From Mycobacterium colombiense (lineage in GTDB: Bacteria > Actinomycetota > Actinomycetes > Mycobacteriales > Mycobacteriaceae): DNA of 39,274 nt. Position numbers and translations under genes: made by a program. Every line of letters begins with the position of its first letter. Positions within the stretch are counted from its first letter, which is position 1. Location of the stretch: the NCBI RefSeq assembly GCF_003284975.1, contig NZ_QMEU01000036.1, forward strand, positions 1-39,274, in the 5' to 3' direction. Shown piece by piece: positions 8,589-16,347 of this stretch. The notes under the pieces are model-generated. The model worked only from the letters and a program-made list of their open reading frames with translations. It did not search any database and had not been told where the DNA came from.

Positions 8589-9607
8589 TCAGCCGGCCAG
8601 CTCGCGCACGATGTCGGCGGCCGGGCCTGTCTTCGTATGACGGAAGGCGGCACCAGCCCACAGTGCGGTGCCGTGCGGATCGCCCAATTTCACTGCGGCA
8701 GCCTGGATCGGTGCGGTCATCATCGCTACGTCGGGAAAGCCGAATACCGCCTCGCCGTTGTGCTTTTCGATGAATCGGTTACGCAATGCGCGGGCGTACC
8801 GCCCGGTGAACGCGCGCGTCACCACCGTTTCGATGAACCGCGGATCGCGCAATGCCGCCCTGTGCACCGGATTGGTTCCGGCCTCGTCGGCGAGCAAGAA
8901 CGCCGTGCCTAGTTGCACCGCCGCGGCACCGGCAGCGCGCAGCCGGCTGACATCACGAGATGTTCCCAGTCCCCCGGCCGCGACGACGGGACAGTCGAAA
9001 CAGTTCACCAGGGCGGTGACCAGATCCTCCAGCGGTTGCCCGGGCGGTGAGGCAAGCGCATCGAACGTCGCGCGATGCCCGCCCGCATCGGGACCTTGGG
9101 CAACCACCGCATCCACTCCCGCGCACAGCGCGATCGTTGCTTCGCGGATGGTGGTGACTGTCCCGAGGTTCAAGATCCCGACACCCTTCGCCGCCGGCAC
9201 TCGTCTTTGGTCGGCGAGCCGAACGTGAACGACACCACCTCCGGCCGCAGATCGCACACCACGTCGAGTTTCGCGGTCCACTCGTCGTCACCACCCGGCT
9301 CACCGAGAGCTACGCCGTAGCATTCGGCCTCCTCGGCCAAGGCTGCCGCGAACGCGGCGAGCTGATCGGGTCGATCCGCCGGTGGTTGGGGCACAAAGAG
9401 ATTCACCCCCAGGGGCCCCGACGTCAGCCTGCGCGCCGCGACGATGGCATCGGCTAAGTCATCGGCCGACGACATGCCGGCCGCGAGAAACCCGAGTCCG
9501 CCGGCGTGGGTCACCGCGGCCGCCAACTCCGGCGTCGACGGGCCTCCGGCCATCGGCGCCCCCAGCACCCGAACACTGAGATCCGTCAGGGTAAATCGAT
9601 CAAGCAC
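8589..9607 (-). pseudogene. Nitronate monooxygenase / 2-nitropropane dioxygenase-like gene, frameshifted
   Basis: Two reading frames together make one FMN-dependent nitronate-monooxygenase-type TIM barrel. The first half (VLDRFTLTDLSVRVLGAPMA onward) contains GGLGFLAAG and ends its homology at SFTFGSPTKDE near base 9190. The second half resumes in another frame at GVGILNLGTVTT and carries the family motifs VVAQGPDAGGHRA, VVAAGGL and GTAFLLADE. Aligning the expected text suggests a short loss of bases around 9180-9195, in the stretch coding DECRR. The start is the GTG at 9607, with GGAGG six bases upstream, and it overlaps the end of the Crp/Fnr gene by 8 bases, so translation was coupled. As read, the product would stop soon after the break. 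A sequencing error is an alternative. Intact relatives oxidise alkyl nitronates or act as flavin reductases on enoyl compounds. Confidence 0.82.
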
Positions 9608-10421
9608 AAGACGCCTCCGACGTGTTGTGCAGACCCAACGACGCCAGCGCGTGCCCATCGACGATGACAACGCTGTTGTCGTCCAACCGGATCCAGCCGC
9701 GCTCCTCGAAATCACGCAAAATTGCAACCGTCGTTCTCGGTGCAACGCCGACCAGACGAGCGAACTCCTTCAATGTCAGGTCATGCACCACTCTCACCAC
9801 ATCGCCTTCCCGTTGGCCGAACCGCTTCCGCAAACACAGCAGCCGGCTCGCGATGCGCTCCTGAGTGTCGGTGAAGGCGAAGTCGGCCAAGGAGTTCGTC
9901 GTCGCGTCTGCCCACCGGGCGAAGAGGCGCAGAACTTGATCGCTGATCTCGGGATGCCCAACCATCCACGTCATCAGTTGATCGCGTTCGATCGGCACCG
10001 CCAGCACATCGGTGAGCGTGCTTACGCTGGTCTCTGGCGATCCGGGGTCGACAAGCGTTTCGATACCAAAGATTTCGTAACGCCCCAGGATCTTGAGAAT
10101 GATTTCGCTCCCATCGGGCAGCCGGTACGAGACCTTGACCTTGCCGGAAATGATCACGTACAGGCGGCGACCGGATCCACGCTGCGCGCCCACGACGCAT
10201 CCGGGCTCGAACTGCTCGGGCGCGAGCTGCTTGGCCCAGGCGGACACCGTCTCGGGAGTGGTCCTGCAAAAGATTCCCGATTCCACCAGCGCCTTATGGA
10301 CATCGCCGGTCACCAGGTCTCCGCGGGGAACCTCACCTTGTGAAAGACACTGTTGCACTGGGCGCTGCGTGGCGGGCCTGCCCGGCGTCGCCGACGCCGT
10401 TGTCCGCGATGCCTTTCCCAT
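9600..10421 (-). CDS. Crp/Fnr-family transcriptional regulator
   Basis: The protein has a cyclic-nucleotide-binding-type beta-roll (around GRRLYVIISGKVKVSYRLPDG and LGRYEIFGIE) and a C-terminal winged helix-turn-helix with LTLKEFARLVGVAPRTTVA. It is therefore a Crp/Fnr-type regulator. I see no Fnr-like Cys cluster, so an iron-sulfur oxygen sensor is unlikely and the ligand is unknown. I chose the ATG of MGKASRTT (273 residues) because GAGGA lies shortly upstream; the frame also allows an ATG 60 bases earlier (base 10481, with AGGTGA upstream), but those extra residues are Trp-rich and look non-coding. Its stop overlaps the start of the nitronate-monooxygenase-like gene, so it heads the nmo-SDR-GMC series and is a candidate regulator of it. 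Confidence 0.85.
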   Translation of the reverse strand: MGKASRTTASATPGRPATQRPVQQCLSQGEVPRGDLVTGDVHKALVESGIFCRTTPETVSAWAKQLAPEQFEPGCVVGAQRGSGRRLYVIISGKVKVSYRLPDGSEIILKILGRYEIFGIETLVDPGSPETSVSTLTDVLAVPIERDQLMTWMVGHPEISDQVLRLFARWADATTNSLADFAFTDTQERIASRLLCLRKRFGQREGDVVRVVHDLTLKEFARLVGVAPRTTVAILRDFEERGWIRLDDNSVVIVDGHALASLGLHNTSEASCA

Positions 10422-10518
10422 GCGGTTGTCCTCGGCGGCTCGCCAGATACGACTGGTCGTGTTCCACCACAACAACGTCATGGCTAATTCACCTAGGAGT
10501 AACGATGACGATCGCTGG

Positions 10519-10536
10519 GTTAGTCATACCGCTAAC
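10519..10536. promoter_or_regulatory. Inverted repeat GTTAG-N8-CTAAC upstream of the Crp/Fnr gene
   Basis: Perfect 5-base arms separated by 8 bases lie about 100 bases upstream of the proposed Crp/Fnr start, in the 168-base gap after the acyltransferase gene. It could be an operator for the Crp/Fnr protein or another local regulator. Arms this short can arise by chance, so this is a weak call. Confidence 0.25.
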
Positions 10537-10649
10537 GCTAGGGATGCGACTGCGAGACGACTATCCGCTGTACGCAGGGTGTTGGCCATCCTGCGCACAC
10601 TCGAAGCGCGATGCGGTGCGAGCCCGGTGCGGGCACCTCAATGCCGGGA

Positions 10650-11900
10650 TCACGATTCGGCCATCAGTGTCTCGCAAACACTTTCGAGGAACCGGGCAGT
10701 GGGGGTGTGACCGCAGGTGGTCATCCTCAGCTGCCCGTCGTAGGTGACGACCCCGGTCACGTATTCCCCCTCGATCTGTGTCAGCACGACCGGACCCCAG
10801 ATGGCTCGGGGCCGAATCGGCCCAAAGCGAGGCACGCTCTGCACGCCCAAGTTCGTGATCGTCAGTTCAAAAGGCAACATGGTGCACAGAAAGTGTTCTG
10901 CGGCACCGCAGTCGGCGTCGATTGGGAAGTATTCCTCGATTACCGCAGAACCGAGCATTAGTCCGGCAGCCGATCTGGCCACGCTCAGCTGGTCACCGGT
11001 CTCGCGCGCCTGATCCCAGAACCCGCTGCCATCCGCCGGAGCCAGCCCCGTGCATGCGAAGGAAATGGCTAAGCAGCAGCCGGCTCCCTGGGCCACAAGG
11101 TTTCTGGCATTTATCGGGCTGTAAGTGCGGACGAAATCTTCGCCACACGCTGCGCTGCGCACACAGGAGGCGGCTGCGACGATCGCTGCATGCACGGTGG
11201 TGTGTTCTTCCCGGCAGCGCTCAACAAGACGCGCGGTGGCATCGTGGCCCATCGCAACCCGGTACAAGTACGGCCGACTCGCATCAAAGGCCCGGATGGA
11301 TGCGGGCACACCCATGCGCGGATCGCCGGCATCAGTTGACATGGCGGCGATCTGGACAGCATCGAATCTACGAGTTGCCAATTCCTCCAGCGATTCCGGT
11401 AGAGGCAGCACCGGCGGTGGGTGACCGTTGAGTGCGGCAAGCAGGTCGTTGAGTACCAAGACGGACGAAATCCCGTCGGCAGCCACGTGATCGAACGTCA
11501 GAAGCAAAGTCGACGAATTACGCTGAGCGACAAGTGTTGCCCTCATAAGTGGAGCTGCGGCGGAATCGAAGGGTTGCGTGAGTTCCTGGGCGGCGATAGC
11601 TTGCCAATCTTGATCATCGGGTTCGCGCAGGAACGTCAGGCCTATTGATGCCACGGAGTCGGCGCGGTAGAACCCCAACCCTGTGTCGGGGTCGTCTTTG
11701 ACGTGCGCTGACAGCAACGGGTGCCGGCGCTGCACGGCGTAGAGCGCATCACCTACCAGATCGGCGTCGAGGGCAGCCTCAAACTCGGCGGCCAACACGA
11801 ACAGTAAAGGATTACGTTCGGAGTAGCGGTACAAGCACCGTTCCCGCAGCCCGAGCGCACGCAGAAACGCGGCGGGTCGTAATCCCGGCGATGCAGCCAC
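10650..11900 (-). CDS. PapA/condensation-superfamily acyltransferase
   Basis: The 416-residue protein belongs to the acyl-CoA-dependent acyltransferase superfamily that includes non-ribosomal condensation domains and mycobacterial PapA proteins. The active-site motif reads DHVAADGIS, keeping the HxxxD core; the leading residue of the common HHxxxDG form is Asp here, as tolerated in PapA-like enzymes. The later stretch ITNLGVQSVPRFG matches the conserved NxG region, and the C-terminus VTYDGQLRMTT is also typical. PapA enzymes transfer acyl chains from a carrier protein or CoA to alcohol groups of lipids. No polyketide synthase is nearby, so the acceptor and donor are unknown. The start is a GTG with GAGGA five bases upstream. 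It follows the methyltransferase remnant by 25 bases. Confidence 0.82.
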   Translation of the reverse strand: MAASPGLRPAAFLRALGLRERCLYRYSERNPLLFVLAAEFEAALDADLVGDALYAVQRRHPLLSAHVKDDPDTGLGFYRADSVASIGLTFLREPDDQDWQAIAAQELTQPFDSAAAPLMRATLVAQRNSSTLLLTFDHVAADGISSVLVLNDLLAALNGHPPPVLPLPESLEELATRRFDAVQIAAMSTDAGDPRMGVPASIRAFDASRPYLYRVAMGHDATARLVERCREEHTTVHAAIVAAASCVRSAACGEDFVRTYSPINARNLVAQGAGCCLAISFACTGLAPADGSGFWDQARETGDQLSVARSAAGLMLGSAVIEEYFPIDADCGAAEHFLCTMLPFELTITNLGVQSVPRFGPIRPRAIWGPVVLTQIEGEYVTGVVTYDGQLRMTTCGHTPTARFLESVCETLMAES

Positions 11901-11925
11901 TTTCGTCCTCTACTATGTGCCGGAG

Positions 11926-12285
11926 CTATACCTCGGTCCACGCGCAGATCAGCGGAGGCACTACCGCCACGGCTTGTGCGGCGGTGATTTCGGCTTGCCC
12001 CTGGTCCACGGCGCGGGCGCGGGCGAGCTCAAGGACGTCGGCGGCCGAATCCACGCCTAGTACCGCACCGTCGGGCCCCACCAGCCGCCCGGCGATCATC
12101 GACACGTCACCGGGCCCGCAGCCCACGTCCAGCACCCGCATTCCGGGCCGCAGACCTGCCAGACGCAGTGCGTGCTCGGTGAAGTCATTATACAAACGAC
12201 CCTGCAAGAGCAGACGCTGAACCTCGGCGTCGACATGACCGAGCACGTAAGTGTTGTCATCCGACAACGTTTGATTCCTGCCCAT
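11926..12285 (-). pseudogene. SAM-dependent methyltransferase remnant with internal deletion
   Basis: Only 119 codons remain of a class I methyltransferase that usually has about 270. The N-terminal half is normal: YVLGHVDAEVQRL, then the SAM motif VLDVGCGPGDVSMIAGRLVG and GVDSAADVLELARARA. Straight after DQGQA the text becomes EITAAQAVAVVPPLICAWTEV, which resembles the extreme C-terminus of the same family. The simplest reading is an in-frame internal deletion of roughly 150 residues that removed the rest of the Rossmann fold and the substrate region. The start ATG has a good GGAG two to five bases upstream with GAGG before it. A functional mini-protein cannot be excluded, but catalysis is very unlikely. 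Confidence 0.65.
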
Positions 12286-12360
12286 GACTCCAACCTCGCT
12301 GATCGGGTAAGCATCCGAAACGCTAACGAGCCCCACCCAGCGCCGCCTAGCCGCGGCACG

Positions 12361-12480
12361 CGACGATTCGGCCGGATTGCGCGGGGCTTCACCAATCTCG
12401 GCCGGTTCGCTACCGCACACGCCAACCGGTACGGCGAGACGTCCTCGGCGAGCCTGCACCGGATGGCATGTCCGCGGTAG
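12361..12480 (+). pseudogene. AraC-family regulator, C-terminal remnant
   Basis: This 39-codon stretch ends in a stop and reads GFTNLGRFATAHANRYGETS near its middle. That is the second helix-turn-helix and tail of the AraC type found intact twice in this window (GFSNLGRFAAAHxARYRE). Nothing upstream in the same frame continues the AraC fold, so I see only the last part of a lost gene. It points rightwards, opposite to the intact copies, and lies between the methyltransferase remnant and the LLM oxidoreductase. Confidence 0.6.
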
Positions 12481-12549
12481 GCGCAATCTGGCCCGATCAG
12501 TGCGCCTTTCGGCTGGCCGGCACGCCGCCACCACATTAACTTCAATGCC

Positions 12550-13653
12550 ATGCCTGACCGCGGAACGCCCTTGCGCAGAATGGGTTTCCTCACCATCGGC
12601 CGATTTGACGATGCCGATCCGGAACCCGGCCACGAGGAGACACTGCGAATGATCGAGCGGGCCGAGGCCCTGGGCTTCGACAGTGTTTGGGTGCGACAGC
12701 GGCATCTGCAACCGGGCATCTCCTCACCCGTGGCACTGTTGGCCGCCGCCAGCCAGCGCACCCGCCGAATCGAGTTGGGTACCGCGGTGATCCCGCTCGG
12801 CCTGGAGAACCCACTGCGATTGGCCGAAGATCTGGCCACCGTCGACATCCTGTCCCGTGGACGACTCAATCCCGGCGTCTCGGTGGGCATGCCACTCCTG
12901 TATGAACACTTTAAAGCTGCGCTGTATCCGGAGACCCATGAGATGGAGAACTTCACGAAGGCACGGGTGGCGCGATTGCTGGCGTGCCTGCGCGGCGATC
13001 CAGTCAGCGATTTCGAGGGAAATTTGGGTCACGACAAGTTCTTCCGCCGAGTCCAGCCCCATTCGCCCGGCCTGGCCGGCCGGGTGTGGTACGGCGGGGG
13101 GATGCAGTCCGCAGTGTGGGCCGCGCTTAACGGCCTCAACTACCTCACCGCCAATCTGGTCAGCAGCGAAGGCACCCAATCGCTTGACTTCGCCACAATC
13201 CAGGCGCAGCACATCGACGCGTTCCGCGCACACCATCCCAGCCCCGAAACTGCCCGTGTCGCACAGGCGTTGGTGGTGATCCCAATCGATTCCGCGTCGG
13301 TGAAACAGGTGGATCGGTACCGGGCTTACGCTCATAGCCGCATCGGCCGCACCCTGCATCCTCAAGGCCCGCGGGGCATGATCGTGTCACCCGACTACCT
13401 CGGCACATCAGAGCAGCTCGCCGAACTGCTTTATGCGCACCGCGGCTTTCAGCGCGTCGACGAAGTGGCTTTCGCATTGCCGCACGGCTTCGCCGAAGAC
13501 GATCAGGTGCAGATCATTACCGACATGGCCGAGAAACTCGGGCCGATGCTGGGCTGGGTCCCGGCTCAGTCGGGGCAGCAGCAGCCGTTGTGCCTATCGC
13601 GCAACCAGGTTCGCGACACGAGCCATCAGGAGTGGACCGTCAGTGCACAGTAG
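12550..13653 (+). CDS. LLM-class (luciferase-like) flavin/F420-dependent oxidoreductase
   Basis: The 367-residue protein has the bacterial-luciferase-like TIM barrel pattern: GFLTIGRFD at the start, ERAEALGFDSVWVRQRH, RRIELGTAVIPLGLENPLRLAEDLATVD and LSRGRLNPGVSVG. Such enzymes use reduced FMN or, commonly in mycobacteria, F420, for monooxygenation or hydride transfer. The cofactor cannot be fixed from sequence. The first ATG (base 12550) lacks a clear ribosome binding site; the ATG at 12580 (MGFLTIG) is where family homology begins and is an equally good start. It is the first intact plus-strand gene of the block and is followed by a short ORF and a thioesterase gene. The last 30 residues after GPMLGWVP are not conserved. 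Confidence 0.85.
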   Translation: MPDRGTPLRRMGFLTIGRFDDADPEPGHEETLRMIERAEALGFDSVWVRQRHLQPGISSPVALLAAASQRTRRIELGTAVIPLGLENPLRLAEDLATVDILSRGRLNPGVSVGMPLLYEHFKAALYPETHEMENFTKARVARLLACLRGDPVSDFEGNLGHDKFFRRVQPHSPGLAGRVWYGGGMQSAVWAALNGLNYLTANLVSSEGTQSLDFATIQAQHIDAFRAHHPSPETARVAQALVVIPIDSASVKQVDRYRAYAHSRIGRTLHPQGPRGMIVSPDYLGTSEQLAELLYAHRGFQRVDEVAFALPHGFAEDDQVQIITDMAEKLGPMLGWVPAQSGQQQPLCLSRNQVRDTSHQEWTVSAQ

Positions 13654-13726
13654 TCTCGCGCCGAATCTGGATAACTACCGACGTCTGTTCGGTGAAACCG
13701 GGGCGGCGCTTTCCGAACCCGAATGA
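13643..13726 (+). CDS. Possible 27-residue coupled ORF before the thioesterase
   Basis: A GTG start with AGGAG ten bases upstream opens a short frame reading VHSSLAPNLDNYRRLFGETG, ending in a TGA that overlaps the thioesterase ATG as ATGA. The start overlaps the end of the LLM gene. It could be a coupling leader, or the start of a longer protein now split from the thioesterase. I recognise no family. Confidence 0.3.
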   Translation: MHSSLAPNLDNYRRLFGETGAALSEPE

Positions 13727-14127
13727 TCGCTACGATGAATAACTCGCTGCCGCCGCAGCTTTCGGCGCTGAACGCACGATTCGACACCGGATCACGCAAA
13801 GACAAATGCCTGAAGGTCTCCTTTCGCCCTGGACCCGAACGGTTCACGGCGTTCAACGCCCTCAGCAGTGGATCCATCGCCGAGATGCTGGATCAAACGG
13901 CGACCCATTGCGGCACCCTGATGACGGGCCACGGGTTGCCGACACTGACGATGACGGTGAACTACCTGCGGGCGGGGGCTGGAAGGTCGTTTGTTGCCAC
14001 CGCACGCCTACTCGCGACTACTAACACCGCTGCGGTGCTCGGCGCGGAGCTGTCCGACCAGCATGGAAATCCGATCGCGTCGGCGTCCATCGCAGCGCAG
14101 TTGAGAGATATCAGCCGGTACCTGTGA
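13723..14127 (+). CDS. Hotdog-fold thioesterase (PaaI-like)
   Basis: This 134-residue protein has the size and pattern of PaaI-type hotdog thioesterases: a central helix segment SGSIAEMLDQTATHC, then LPTLTMTVNYLRAG, and a C-terminal beta stretch LGAELSDQHGNPIASASIAAQL. Family members hydrolyse acyl- or aroyl-CoA thioesters in the cytoplasm. In this setting it could release a free acid from CoA, which CAR could then reduce; that link is inference. The ATG overlaps the stop of the preceding 27-codon ORF; an alternative ATG lies 12 bases later. It converges on the AraC-type gene to its right with only 6 bases between stop codons. Confidence 0.8.
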   Translation: MIATMNNSLPPQLSALNARFDTGSRKDKCLKVSFRPGPERFTAFNALSSGSIAEMLDQTATHCGTLMTGHGLPTLTMTVNYLRAGAGRSFVATARLLATTNTAAVLGAELSDQHGNPIASASIAAQLRDISRYL

Positions 14128-14133
14128 GGTCGG

Positions 14134-15138
14134 CTAGGCACTGCGGCGCAACGTCTGCACCGGGGGCTCGCGGTACCGGGCGGTGTGTGCGGCAGCGAAC
14201 CTACCGAGGTTGCTGAAGCCCCAGCGGTAAGCGACCGAAGCCACCGTGGCGGTCGATGGGTCGGACTCGAGCAAGTGCTGGTGGGCTCGCCGCAAACGGA
14301 CCTCGCGCAGGTACGCCATCGGCGTGGTGCCCAGGTGACGCCGGAAGCCCTGCTGCAGCGAACGGACGCTGACACAGCTGCGCGCGGCCAGCGTCGAGAC
14401 AGTCCACGGCCGGTCCGGTTCGGCCTCGATGACCTCGATTGCCGCATCGATGACGCGCGGCGCAGGCGCGGGCGCGTGCCCCTCCAGAGCCGCGCGATAG
14501 GGGTGGTCCGTGGCCAGCAGGAGACCGCGGACCATGCTATCGGCGAATGGCATCCCGACCATCGGCTCATGCAGGAGACTGTGCGGCCGAAACAGGTGCT
14601 CGGTGAACACCGACACCATGGCGATCCAGCTGCGGACGGCTTGGGTCGTAGCGGACATGACGGGTTCGAACTCGATCTGCGAGGTCACCGAGCGCCCCAG
14701 CGCGTCGGCGAGGGCATCTTCGATCGCATGACGATCGACCATCACGGCCAGCAGGCGGCCGACGTAACCGTCCACGCCCGCGCTGCCCTCGGGCCGATAA
14801 ACCGCAACCGAGCCAGGCTCCGCGGCGAGGGAGAGGCCATTTTCCGTCGCGGCCGGGGCCGCGGCCACCGGCACAGTGACGTGATAGTGGGGACGCAGTT
14901 CGCCGCCGTTCACCCAGACGTCGTCGTGAAAATCCACGTCCAGCACCGTGATCGGGCCGAACCGACGCATACGATGCGTCATCGAGAATGTGTCTCCGAG
15001 CGGCCCGATCTCCGGCCACCAGTAGGCTGATGACTGCATCTGGCTCGTCCGTAGCTCGGTGAAGTCGTCCAACGACCGCACCGAAACCCACTCGTTATCG
15101 TCTACCGTCACCGTGGCAGCTGCTGTCTGGTGCGCCAT
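14134..15138 (-). CDS. AraC-family transcriptional regulator, copy 1
   Basis: The protein (334 residues from the ATG of MAHQTAAA) has an N-terminal AraC-type ligand-binding region and a C-terminal double helix-turn-helix: SVRSLQQGFRRHLGTTPMAY, LREVRLRRAHQHLLES and VASVAYRWGFSNLGRFAAAH. I prefer this ATG to the GTG at 15159 because GAGGGG lies just upstream. It is a close paralogue of the gene directly upstream, with nearly identical DNA-binding domains and diverged sensor domains. A short RDRSL-free linker rich in Pro and Ala separates the two domains. Such regulators usually activate adjacent catabolic operons in response to a small aromatic or similar effector; the effector here is unknown. 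Confidence 0.9.
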   Translation of the reverse strand: MAHQTAAATVTVDDNEWVSVRSLDDFTELRTSQMQSSAYWWPEIGPLGDTFSMTHRMRRFGPITVLDVDFHDDVWVNGGELRPHYHVTVPVAAAPAATENGLSLAAEPGSVAVYRPEGSAGVDGYVGRLLAVMVDRHAIEDALADALGRSVTSQIEFEPVMSATTQAVRSWIAMVSVFTEHLFRPHSLLHEPMVGMPFADSMVRGLLLATDHPYRAALEGHAPAPAPRVIDAAIEVIEAEPDRPWTVSTLAARSCVSVRSLQQGFRRHLGTTPMAYLREVRLRRAHQHLLESDPSTATVASVAYRWGFSNLGRFAAAHTARYREPPVQTLRRSA

Positions 15139-15161
15139 GGCGAGCCCCTCTTCCGGCACGG

Positions 15162-16205
15162 CTAGGCAGTCCTGTGAATCGCCAGATCCGTTGCGCGGCG
15201 CAGGACCACTCGTCGGCGCAACGTCTCGGTAGGAGTCTCACGATAGCGAGCCGCATGCGCAGCGGCAAACCTACCGAGGTTGCTGAAGCCCCACCGATAG
15301 GCGACCGAAGCCACGGTGACCATCGATGGGTCGGACTCGAGCAGCGATTGGTGCGCGCGGCGGAGTCGGACCTCGCGCAGGTACGCCATCGGAGAGGTGC
15401 CCAAATGGCGCCGGAAACCTTGCTGCAACGTACGGACGCTGACGTGGCTACGGGCGGCGATCGAGGACAACGTCAGAGGCAAGTGTGCTTCCTCTTCAAT
15501 GATTTCGACGGCGTGACGAATCGCCCGCGGTGCCGCCGGCCGTTCGTCTCGGATCAGGGCATCGAGGTGGGGATGCTCGGCGGCGAGCAAGAACCCGCGC
15601 ACCAGGCCGTCGACGAATGGCAGTCCGGCCAGCGGTTGGTTCAGCACGCTGTCGGGCCGGAAGAACTGCTCCTTGAACGACACCAGCATGTTGATCCAGC
15701 TCTGCGTCGGCGCCGCATCGGTCGGCAGCAGGGGCGTGAAGTCGACCTGAGACGTCACCTGCCGGCCAAGGGCGTCGCTGAGGGCATCATCGATCGCCGA
15801 ACGGTCGATCTTGAAACAGACCACTTTGCTACCCGCGTCCCATTGCCCCACCCCGAGACCCTCCGGCGGAAACACGGCGGCACTGCCCGGACCGCTGACG
15901 ACAGAGTGGCCCCTGTGTTCAACCTCCGTGCGGCCAGCCTGGACCACGATCACGCGATAGCTGCCACACACCTGGCCGCCGTCCATGGGCAAATCCGATC
16001 CGACGGCGATTTCGGATAAGGCGACCGGACCCATCCGACCCACTCGTTGGGCCAGCGAGAAGGAATCGGGATCGGCCAACAATCTCAGGTGTGGCCGGCC
16101 ACAGCAGACCCGGGCGAACTCGTCGAACTCCTTTGCCGGTGTCCAGATGTGCGCCGGCGACGCGTCAGCCGTCGGCCTTTCCGTCTCCTGTTCGTCCTTA
16201 TCCAT
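15162..16205 (-). CDS. AraC-family transcriptional regulator, copy 2
   Basis: This 347-residue protein shares its sensor layout (PVALSEIAVGSD, SYRVIVVQAGRTEVEHRG, GRQVTSQVDFTPLL) and almost all of its helix-turn-helix region (SVRTLQQGFRRHLGTSPMAY, SVAYRWGFSNLGRFAAAH) with the adjacent copy. The start is the ATG of MDKDEQETER, with AGGAGGG about 11 bases upstream; the open frame extends further upstream but has no AraC-like content. Its stop lies 23 bases before the ATG chosen for copy 1, so they probably form a two-gene transcript from a tandem duplication. Divergence of the sensor halves suggests that they respond to different effectors while possibly sharing operators. Confidence 0.9.
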   Translation of the reverse strand: MDKDEQETERPTADASPAHIWTPAKEFDEFARVCCGRPHLRLLADPDSFSLAQRVGRMGPVALSEIAVGSDLPMDGGQVCGSYRVIVVQAGRTEVEHRGHSVVSGPGSAAVFPPEGLGVGQWDAGSKVVCFKIDRSAIDDALSDALGRQVTSQVDFTPLLPTDAAPTQSWINMLVSFKEQFFRPDSVLNQPLAGLPFVDGLVRGFLLAAEHPHLDALIRDERPAAPRAIRHAVEIIEEEAHLPLTLSSIAARSHVSVRTLQQGFRRHLGTSPMAYLREVRLRRAHQSLLESDPSMVTVASVAYRWGFSNLGRFAAAHAARYRETPTETLRRRVVLRRATDLAIHRTA

Positions 16206-16347
16206 CGTTCGCGGGTCCCTCCTCGACACCTGCGCAGGCGACGCTAGCGCCGCTGACTTTGCTGCGCTACGCCGACGGAGGAAGTCCGCGTGATTTGTCC
16301 AGGGGCCTGCGCAATCTGGCCAGGTCCGCCCGGAGGCGACCCGCCAC

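Noticed and set aside
10481..10481. Upstream ATG for the Crp/Fnr gene
   Set aside because: The 20 extra residues are Trp/Arg-rich and unlike the family; the downstream ATG has a better-placed GAGGA. Kept as an alternative only.
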